DNA from: a virus
Strand: one strand, 5' to 3'
IMG/VR virus record: IMGVR_UViG_3300047496_000061
Span: 1 to 46,620 of that record
DNA: 46,620 nt
Below, in pieces: positions 41,450-46,620 of the stretch. Each line of letters starts with the position of its first letter. Within the stretch, counting starts at the first letter, position 1. The notes beneath the pieces are model-generated. The model worked only from the letters and a program-made list of their open reading frames with translations, did no database searches and was not told the origin of the DNA. A program made the translations under genes and the position numbers.

Positions 41450-41749
41450 ATGAAAACAGTCAAAGACCTGGGACGCGAGATCGAAGACGTAAGCAACGAG
41501 GTGCAGAAACTCGTGGCGCAGCGCGGCGACCTGGTAGCGAAGTGGGCGATCCAAGCCGCGACGCGCAAGAACGGCGACACCTTCACGCAGAGCGGCTACC
41601 CGCACCACGGCAAGCAGTGCCAGATCGTCAGCGTGCGCGGCAGGCTCGCGGGCGGCTTTCCCATCGTCGAGTACCGGGCTAACGTGCTGAAGAAAGATGG
41701 CACGCTGTCCACGGTCGAGTTCGATCTCACCTTCATGGGTGGTGTATGA
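41450..41749 (+). CDS. Hypothetical early protein
   Basis: A 99-residue protein with an N-terminal helical part (DLGREIEDVSNEVQKLVAQR) and a beta-rich C-terminus (GKQCQIVSVRGRL, PIVEYRANVLKKDG). The C-terminal pattern is echoed in the HNH protein's N-terminal domain (GKHCRIWQLRSVG, YPVLNVRFKKG), so the two may share a small DNA-binding fold. GAGG precedes ATG. Confidence 0.65.
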   Translation: MKTVKDLGREIEDVSNEVQKLVAQRGDLVAKWAIQAATRKNGDTFTQSGYPHHGKQCQIVSVRGRLAGGFPIVEYRANVLKKDGTLSTVEFDLTFMGGV

Positions 41750-41958
41750 TGACCCGCGAACACTTCTGCACCTGCTGCAACCGGAAACTGAACCCGGCCA
41801 CGCTCGTGTCGCTCGAACTCGACCAGCGCACAAACACCTATCACAACTTCGGCGGCATCCCGGCCGATGTCAACCAAGGCGGCTTCGACTTCGGCCCTGC
41901 CTGCGCCAAGAAAGAGATCGCCAAGGCCCGCGCTGCTGGCGCGAAGGCGGCAGCATGA
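41746..41958 (+). CDS. Small putative zinc-binding protein
   Basis: A 70-residue protein starting in an ATGA overlap. It has CTCCNRKL near the N-terminus and a later FGPACAKKEI, giving a possible treble-clef-like Cys group. Basic alanine-rich tail. Role unknown. Confidence 0.65.
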   Translation: MMTREHFCTCCNRKLNPATLVSLELDQRTNTYHNFGGIPADVNQGGFDFGPACAKKEIAKARAAGAKAAA

Positions 41959-42047
41959 ACTTCCTGACCTACGAAGAGCGGATGCTCTGCATCAAGCTCA
42001 CCATCGCGCTGATCGTGCTCGTGCTGATCGAGATGGTGCTCACGTGA
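41955..42047 (+). CDS. Tiny single-span membrane protein
   Basis: A 30-residue ORF starting MNFLTYEERM, then a hydrophobic helix (LTIALIVLVLIEMVL). It is coupled by ATGA upstream and GTGA downstream. It resembles the start of the major capsid protein (MNFLTF...LALIVLF), including GCGCTGATCGTGCT in the DNA. Function unknown. Confidence 0.55.
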   Translation: MNFLTYEERMLCIKLTIALIVLVLIEMVLT

Positions 42048-42235
42048 GCCGCACCTCTACCTACGCGGTGCCCGACTCACCACGCATCTGCACGCTCGGT
42101 AAGCCTTGCGTGTACCGGGAGCTTCGCGTGTGCCCGGCACCTCGGGTGTGCAAGGGCAATAGCGATGCCGCCTGCCATCGGATCAACAACAAGGATTTGA
42201 TCGGCGAGCTTCACCAACTGGATTCAGGCGCGTGA
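42044..42235 (+). CDS. Small cysteine-rich protein
   Basis: A 63-residue protein with five spaced cysteines (ICTLGKPCVYRELRVCPAPRVC, then AACHR; written here only as a pattern). Starts in a GTGA overlap and ends in another. Probably metal-binding; role unknown. Confidence 0.6.
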   Translation: MSRTSTYAVPDSPRICTLGKPCVYRELRVCPAPRVCKGNSDAACHRINNKDLIGELHQLDSGA

Positions 42236-42564
42236 ACTTCAACATCGACACCGAAGAAGGCATGGCGAACGCGGTCGCTTGGCAGCAGAAGATGATCGAC
42301 GTGCTGGCCGATGGTGGCCGGTGGGTGGTGCCGAGATCCGGCACCATCTACATGATCGACAAGACCAACAAGAGGGCCAGGAAGGTGCTCGGCTTGAAGC
42401 CCGAGCCGACGATCACCCGCGTGTTCGAGGCGATGGGCTGGACGGTGGAAGGAAACGACAAGCCGCTTTCAAATCCTCGCGGCCTGAATTACTGCGACGT
42501 GTGCCACACCAACGGCCGCACGATGGCGGGCGGCTGCGAAAACTGCGGAGATCCCTGCCTGTGA
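42232..42564 (+). CDS. Small putative zinc-binding protein
   Basis: A 110-residue protein with a helical N-terminus, a basic middle (KTNKRARKVLG) and a C-terminal Cys cluster (YCDVCHTNG, GGCENCGDPC). A 65-base part of it is duplicated just downstream. It starts at GTG 42232 coupled to the previous gene. Confidence 0.65.
   Translation: MNFNIDTEEGMANAVAWQQKMIDVLADGGRWVVPRSGTIYMIDKTNKRARKVLGLKPEPTITRVFEAMGWTVEGNDKPLSNPRGLNYCDVCHTNGRTMAGGCENCGDPCL
42401..42463 (+). repeat. Direct repeat, first copy
   Basis: About 63 bases nearly identical to 42584-42646, with only a few differences near the 3' end (GTGGAAGGA against GTCGAGGGC). It encodes KPEPTITRVFEAMGWTVEG. Confidence 0.88.
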
Positions 42565-42650
42565 CCATGACCCACTTGAAGAAGCCCGAGCCGACGATCA
42601 CCCGCGTGTTCGAGGCGATGGGCTGGACGGTCGAGGGCAACGACAAATGA
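42561..42650 (+). CDS. Truncated duplicate of the preceding protein
   Basis: A 29-residue frame (27 from ATG 42567) made almost wholly of the repeated peptide KPEPTITRVFEAMGWTVEG plus NDK. Coupled by GTGA and ATGA overlaps, so it may be translated, but it is best read as a remnant of tandem duplication. Confidence 0.45.
   Translation: MTMTHLKKPEPTITRVFEAMGWTVEGNDK
42584..42646 (+). repeat. Direct repeat, second copy
   Basis: Second copy of the 42401-42463 segment, about 183 bases downstream. The copies differ mainly at third codon positions near the end, so the frame appears to have been kept. Confidence 0.88.
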
Positions 42651-42799
42651 TGGTCAACGGAAAATGGCGCGACAACATTTCGTGCCGCGTCCGCCGGTTC
42701 CGCCACCCTGGCTCCTTGTCGTGCCGAGAAGCGTTCATCGCCAACGCTCGCGGCAATCGACTCGAAGCCGCGATCCCACCCTACGAAGAGGAAACCATT

Positions 42800-42991
42800 A
42801 TGAAATTCGACGTGCAGTTCAAGATCAAGAATCGCCTCGGCGCGAAGAGCCGATATTCTCTCGGCGAGGTTTGCGTCTGCTTGGTGGATCGCTACTCGCT
42901 CAAGGAAAACGAGATCGCGAACATCGTCACGCTGCAAGAAGGGGATTCGTTCTCGAACGAAGACATGACCGTGACGAAGGTGGAAGAGTGA
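42800..42991 (+). CDS. Small hypothetical protein
   Basis: A 63-residue protein from ATG 42800 with GAGGAAA upstream (MKFDVQFKIKNRLG, beta-rich). The same frame is open back to ATG 42647, which overlaps the duplicated ORF, so a 114-residue form is possible. The upstream part looks unlike a protein (many Arg/Ser), so I prefer the shorter form. Confidence 0.6.
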   Translation: MKFDVQFKIKNRLGAKSRYSLGEVCVCLVDRYSLKENEIANIVTLQEGDSFSNEDMTVTKVEE

Positions 42992-43164
42992 AGCGCAAGA
43001 CCTTCACCGAGTTGATCTGCTACTGCTGCGGGGCCGAGCTAGGCAAGGTGTTCGCGCTCGTCTCAGCGGCTCGCAAACCCGAGCGCGTCTTCACCATGCG
43101 CCTAGAATGCCTGCCACGCGCCGACAACCCAGGCGGCACCACCGTTAAAGTGCTGCGCAGATGA
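42988..43164 (+). CDS. Small protein with Cys pair
   Basis: A 58-residue basic protein starting in a GTGA overlap, with LICYCCGAELGKVF and a basic C-terminus. One of several tiny Cys-pair proteins in this stretch. Role unknown. Confidence 0.55.
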   Translation: MKRKTFTELICYCCGAELGKVFALVSAARKPERVFTMRLECLPRADNPGGTTVKVLRR

Positions 43165-43592
43165 TCTGCGCGATGTCTGAAGAGCACGACGATTTTTACC
43201 AAGCAGTTCCCTCAACCAAGAAAAGGAAATTTGCACCAATGAGCATCGAAGCCAAGATCGACGCGCTGATCGCAGCGCTGACCACCAACACCGCCGCGCT
43301 CGTGGCGTCCACCGGCAAGAAGCTCGACGCCGCACCGGAGAAACCCGCAGGCAAGGCGGCAGACAAGGGCGAGAAGCCCACCACCGGCATCGACTATGAC
43401 CGCGACGTGAAGGCGCACGTGGTCGAACTCGGTAAGTCGAAGGGCCGCGACGCCGTGCTCGGCGTGATCGGCGCGTTCAAGACCAAGGCCGGTGCCCCCG
43501 CCGCCAACGCGCTAGAAGTCGATCCGAAAGACTGGCCGAAGTTGAGCGAGGCGCTCAAGGCCAAGATCGCCGAACCCGCCGCGCTCGCGTGA
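43161..43592 (+). CDS. Hypothetical early protein
   Basis: A 143-residue frame from an ATG overlapping the previous stop. A second start, ATG 43239 (MSIEAKIDALIAALTTNTAAL), has AAAAGGAAA upstream and looks like a natural N-terminus. The rest is helical, Lys/Ala-rich and ends in a folded-looking segment (GRDAVLGVIGAFKTKAG). Not recognised. Confidence 0.65.
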   Translation: MICAMSEEHDDFYQAVPSTKKRKFAPMSIEAKIDALIAALTTNTAALVASTGKKLDAAPEKPAGKAADKGEKPTTGIDYDRDVKAHVVELGKSKGRDAVLGVIGAFKTKAGAPAANALEVDPKDWPKLSEALKAKIAEPAALA

Positions 43593-43678
43593 GCCTGAAG
43601 CTGCTCGTGGTCGCGGTGCGCCGCGCTCTGGCGCAGATCGGCCACGAGTGGCGGCAGCCGCGATACCCACACCGATAG
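43589..43678 (+). CDS. Tiny basic ORF
   Basis: A 29-residue frame in a GTGA overlap with the gene before (LKLLVVAVRRALAQIGHEW). It ends just before the DUF2800 ribosome site. Supported only by coupling. Confidence 0.35.
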   Translation: MSLKLLVVAVRRALAQIGHEWRQPRYPHR

Positions 43679-43692
43679 CCAGGGAGAAAAAG

Positions 43693-44997
43693 ATGGAAGC
43701 CAAATTACACGCGGTTCTTTCACCCTCGGGTGCGCACCGCTGGATGAACTGCATCGGTGCGCCCGCGATGGAGATGGGTCTGCCCGATGGCAGCAACGAA
43801 TACAGCGACGAGGGCACGTGCGCCCACAACGTCGCCGCGATGTGCTTCAAGGAAAAGCGCCCGGCCACGGCCTACATCGGCCGGTACGTGGATGTCGGCC
43901 CCTGCCGCGCCTACGAGTTCCGCGAAGACATGGCCGAAGCCGTGCAGTGCTACGTGGACATGGTGGACTCGCTGCCTGGTGAGAAGTTCTACGAGGTGGC
44001 AGTGCCCATCGGCCACCTGACCGGCGAGGAAGGCGCAACAGGCACCGCTGACGTGGTGAGCATGACGGACGACTTCGAGGAAATCATCGTGGTCGATCTG
44101 AAATTCGGCATGGGCGTCTTCGTCAACGTCGAGCGCAACAAGCAGGCGATGACCTACGCGCTCGGTGCGCTGAAAAAGTACGATGTGCTCGGCTCGATCA
44201 AGCGCGTGCGCATGTTCATCCACCAGCCACGGATCAGCGAAGCACCGAGCGAGTGGGATTGCACCGTCGAGGAACTGCTTGCCTTCGCCGCAGAGGTGGA
44301 AGATAAAGCTGCGCAGGCGCGGCTCGCGATCACGCTGCGCGACGCCTGGATGCACGAGCCGGATACAGGCGGCTACCTCACGCCGGGTGATGAGCAGTGC
44401 AAGTTCTGCAAGGCGAAGGCGACATGCCCGGCGCTTGCGAAGTTCGTGCAGGAAAATGTCGGTGCTGACTTCGAGGTGCTCGCCACCCCCAACAGCATTG
44501 ACATTCCAATTCGTCTCGCTTCGCTGGATGCGCCAGTGCTGGCGATGCGCTTGACCGCCACCGGCCTGATCGAAGATTGGATCAAGGCCGTGCGTGCCGA
44601 AGCCGAGAGGAAGCTGCTCGCGGGCGAGACGGTGCCTGGCTACAAGATCGTGCAGGGCAGGCAGGGCAATCGCAAGTGGAGCGATCCTGACGCGGTGGAA
44701 AAGATGATGAAGGAAACCTTCAGGCTCACCAACGAGCAGATGTACGACTTCAAGCTGATCTCGCCCACCACGGCCGAGAAGCTCGCGCCCAAGCTCGACA
44801 AGGATGGCAAGGTGAAGCCGATGAAGGAAGGCGCACCCGAGCCTGTGATTGGTGTGCGGCAGTGGCCCAAGCTCGCCACCCTCATCACCAGGGCCGAAGG
44901 CGCGATGAGCGTGGCACCGGAGTCAGATCCCCGGCCTGCGATAACCGTGAACCCGCTCGCCGACCACGAGGCTCTTGATGCAAGCGACCTCGCCTAA
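43693..44997 (+). CDS. DUF2800 protein, Cas4/RecB-like nuclease
   Basis: A 434-residue protein. HAVLSPSGAHRWMNCIGAP is the conserved start. EEIIVVDLKFGMGVFV (catalytic D-x-K, about 135) with NKQAMTYALGAL marks the PD-(D/E)XK core. CKFCKAKATCPALAKF (about 236) is the cysteine group typical of Cas4/AddB-like FeS clusters. It probably acts in phage recombination or replication with the DUF2815 partner downstream. AGGGAG lies 7 bases before ATG 43693. It ends ASDLA. Confidence 0.88.
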   Translation: MEAKLHAVLSPSGAHRWMNCIGAPAMEMGLPDGSNEYSDEGTCAHNVAAMCFKEKRPATAYIGRYVDVGPCRAYEFREDMAEAVQCYVDMVDSLPGEKFYEVAVPIGHLTGEEGATGTADVVSMTDDFEEIIVVDLKFGMGVFVNVERNKQAMTYALGALKKYDVLGSIKRVRMFIHQPRISEAPSEWDCTVEELLAFAAEVEDKAAQARLAITLRDAWMHEPDTGGYLTPGDEQCKFCKAKATCPALAKFVQENVGADFEVLATPNSIDIPIRLASLDAPVLAMRLTATGLIEDWIKAVRAEAERKLLAGETVPGYKIVQGRQGNRKWSDPDAVEKMMKETFRLTNEQMYDFKLISPTTAEKLAPKLDKDGKVKPMKEGAPEPVIGVRQWPKLATLITRAEGAMSVAPESDPRPAITVNPLADHEALDASDLA

Positions 44998-45157
44998 AGT
45001 GGCTGCGATACTGCCAGCGGAAGCGGTCGAGCTATTGCGTGCCGCCGCGAGGATGAACCCGCTCGTGCCGGTGGGCCTGGATGCCCAACGGACACGGATG
45101 GTCGAGTACGCAATCGACAAGATCAAAAGCAAGTACCCTCAATTTTTCAGGAGATGA
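44978..45157 (+). CDS. Small hypothetical protein
   Basis: A 59-residue protein that overlaps the end of the DUF2800 gene by 20 bases in another frame and ends in an ATGA overlap. Helical (LPAEAVELLRAAARM) with a basic C-terminus. Not recognised. Confidence 0.6.
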   Translation: MQATSPKVAAILPAEAVELLRAAARMNPLVPVGLDAQRTRMVEYAIDKIKSKYPQFFRR

Positions 45158-45459
45158 CTTTGGAAAACCAGCACCAAAAAATCAGCGGATACCGCGATCT
45201 TCAGCAGCACGAGATCGACCTGATGAACAAGATCAAGGATCACGCCGTCGCTGGCGAAGCGTTGATCGCTCGGGTATCCGCTCATCTGGCCGCGAATCGG
45301 GACGCAATCGAAAGGTATCCTTCGGTCGCGGATGCCAAGATTGACCGCGACCGCATGGCGAAGGCCGAGCCGCATCGCTGGCTCGCCATCGCCCGCACCG
45401 ATTTGCAGACTGCGAACATGGCGCTCGTTCGCGCCGTCGCGCAGCCCACCACGTTTTAA
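45154..45459 (+). CDS. Acb2/Tad1-like hairpin protein (candidate cyclic-nucleotide sponge)
   Basis: A 101-residue protein. HQKISGYRDLQQHEIDLMNK at the N-terminus and the C-terminal RWLAIARTDLQTANMALVRA, closing AVAQPTTF, match the two-helix pattern of Acb2 and Tad1 anti-CBASS/Thoeris proteins, which bind and sequester cyclic-nucleotide or gcADPR signals made by bacterial immune systems. The family link is by pattern recognition; the ligand, if any, is unknown. AGGAG precedes ATG 45154. Confidence 0.75.
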   Translation: MTLENQHQKISGYRDLQQHEIDLMNKIKDHAVAGEALIARVSAHLAANRDAIERYPSVADAKIDRDRMAKAEPHRWLAIARTDLQTANMALVRAVAQPTTF

Positions 45460-45492
45460 CCGCAGTACCACTTCAACCAGGAGAACTCTCAG

Positions 45493-46107
45493 ATGGGACT
45501 CAAAATCAAGCTGAACAACGTGCGCCTTGGCTTCGCGCAGCAACTCTTCAACCCCTCGGCCGTCGAGGAAGGGCAGACCAAGAAGTTCGGCTGCGACTCC
45601 CTGCTCGTGCCGGGCCACAGCGTTCTCAAGGCCGTGGTGAAAGACGAGAAGACCACGTGGGTGCCGACCACGATGCCCGAGGTGCTGCTCGCTGTCGCCA
45701 ACGAGACGATCAAAGGGACGGGCAAAGCGAAGCCGTGGCTCGATGCGCTCGAAGGCTCCAAGCGCTGCTACCGCAACGGCGACACCCGCGTGACCAAGGG
45801 TGGCGACGCTTACGAGGGCTACGAAGGCGTGTGGTACGTGGCGGCGAAGTCGAAGACCCGGCCGCTGCTCATCGACGCGAACAAGCAGCCGCTCACGGAA
45901 GCCGATGGCAAGCCGTACTCGGGCTGCTACGCGAACGTGGTGATCGAGGTGTACGGCATGGGCGACCCGAAGAAGAAGGGCGTCCACGCGGCGATCAAGA
46001 GCGTGCAGTTCGTGAAGGATGGCGACGCCTTCGGTGGCGGCGCTCCCTCGTCGCCGGATGACTTCGACGACCTGGGCACGGGCGCTGACGCGGGCGATCT
46101 CGCCTAA
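45493..46107 (+). CDS. DUF2815 ssDNA-binding-like protein
   Basis: A 204-residue protein with the DUF2815 pattern: N-terminal KIKLNNVRLGFAQQLF, middle RNGDTRVTKGGDAYEGYEG and YVAAKSKTRPLLID, then SGCYANVVIEVYGM. The fold is OB-like and the acidic tail (SPDDFDDLG) is like that of single-stranded DNA-binding proteins, where it recruits partners. It works with the polymerase and DUF2800 nuclease. It ends DAGDLA. CAGGAG precedes ATG. Confidence 0.88.
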   Translation: MGLKIKLNNVRLGFAQQLFNPSAVEEGQTKKFGCDSLLVPGHSVLKAVVKDEKTTWVPTTMPEVLLAVANETIKGTGKAKPWLDALEGSKRCYRNGDTRVTKGGDAYEGYEGVWYVAAKSKTRPLLIDANKQPLTEADGKPYSGCYANVVIEVYGMGDPKKKGVHAAIKSVQFVKDGDAFGGGAPSSPDDFDDLGTGADAGDLA

Positions 46108-46149
46108 CGAATACGCGGGACGCTGAATCCTCTCACGCACCAAGCAGCC

Positions 46150-46620
46150 ATGCCGAGCCACATGGGAAACAGTCAACCTCGAAGCACGCCGTCGCCCGCT
46201 AATCGTCACGGCGGCGTGCAGGATTCCGTCTCAGCGTCGCAAGTGAAAGACGGTCTAAGGTTGACGGCTCGCCCCCACCGCTATGCCTCGATGCAGGAGC
46301 GCATCCTCGCCAACTCGAAAGTTGACGAGAGCACGCCGCTCGTTCACGGCAAGCACTGCCGGATCTGGCAGCTTCGTAGCGTCGGCAACAAGAACGGCAC
46401 CAGGTATCCAGTGTTAAACGTGCGCTTCAAGAAGGGGCCGAGGAAGGGCAAGGTCAAAACGGAGTACGTGCATCGTCTAGTGATCCGGGTATTTAAGAAT
46501 CGCAGGTTATCAACCCGCATGGTGGCGCGGCACTTGTGCAACACGCCGTTGTGCGTCGAGGCCGAGCACATCACGGGTGGATCTCAGAAGCAGAACGTGC
46601 GCCAGTGCGTGCAGGAAGGC
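46150..46620 (+). CDS. HNH endonuclease, N-terminal part (continues at position 2)
   Basis: The frame is open from ATG 46150 to the window end and continues, through the 127-base overlap, to the stop at 175. The N-terminal half is polar and poorly conserved; from ATG 46291 it becomes a beta-rich domain (GKHCRIWQLRSVGNKNG, YVHRLVIRVFKNR), followed by the HNH core near the end. ATG 46162 and 46291 are alternative starts; none has a good ribosome site. Follows the DUF2815 gene by 42 bases. Confidence 0.78.
   Translation, partial: MPSHMGNSQPRSTPSPANRHGGVQDSVSASQVKDGLRLTARPHRYASMQERILANSKVDESTPLVHGKHCRIWQLRSVGNKNGTRYPVLNVRFKKGPRKGKVKTEYVHRLVIRVFKNRRLSTRMVARHLCNTPLCVEAEHITGGSQKQNVRQCVQEG
46494..46620. 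repeat. Terminal direct repeat, right copy (circular overlap)
   Basis: Identical to positions 1-127. Joining the copies restores one HNH gene. Confidence 0.95.

Overview
The window is a complete or nearly complete genome of a tailed double-stranded DNA bacteriophage, assembled as a circle. The first 127 bases recur exactly as the last 127, and an HNH endonuclease gene runs across that join, so the unique genome is about 46,493 bp. It is GC-rich. Spanins (Rz/Rz1) and an SAR-type lysozyme point to a Gram-negative, probably proteobacterial, host. The capsid genes (Bbp16-like cement protein, BPP-1-like major capsid protein, Bbp19-like protein) and short-tail proteins (tubular/stabilisation proteins, T7 gp14-like and ejection proteins) indicate a podovirus. 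I found no integrase, reverse transcriptase, phage RNA polymerase, tRNA or CRISPR array.

The genome has two divergent transcription units that start in the 131-bp region 39855-39985 and converge at about 8713. The rightward unit (39986 to 46620, across the join, then 1 to 8712) holds the early and replication genes. These are a DUF932 protein, many tiny cysteine-rich proteins, a DUF2800 Cas4/RecB-like nuclease, an Acb2/Tad1-like anti-defence protein, a DUF2815 ssDNA-binding-like protein, the HNH enzyme, a family A DNA polymerase, a DUF3850 protein, a VRR-NUC nuclease, an SNF2-like helicase, a cupin-like protein and a small two-span membrane protein. Most of these genes overlap as ATGA or GTGA.

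The leftward unit (39854 down to 8714) starts with a small HTH regulator and a primase-helicase. A 260-bp gene-free segment follows, with eleven GGCACC/GGTGCC hexamers, and is a candidate origin or control region. Then come an HTH protein, terminase subunits, a GNAT, portal, head proteins, scaffold, major capsid and cement proteins. A strong terminator at 27830-27856 ends the head block. Tail and ejection proteins follow, including a 3,290-residue giant protein that fills about a fifth of the genome, then the tail fibre and the lysis cassette.

The most unusual features are regulatory or hidden inside other features. (1) A sigma70-type promoter with a perfect 9-4-9 palindrome lies on the opposite strand inside the giant gene and drives a nested 57-residue ORF. 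The same promoter-palindrome architecture precedes the DUF932 gene. (2) A 12-bp core motif occurs four times, in one orientation, always just upstream of a leftward gene. (3) Unrelated proteins share C-terminal tags: five end in DLA, and the scaffold and a small head protein share an EERA..KLWP tail. (4) The giant protein appears to combine RelA/SpoT-like, ParB-like and HExxH-like segments.
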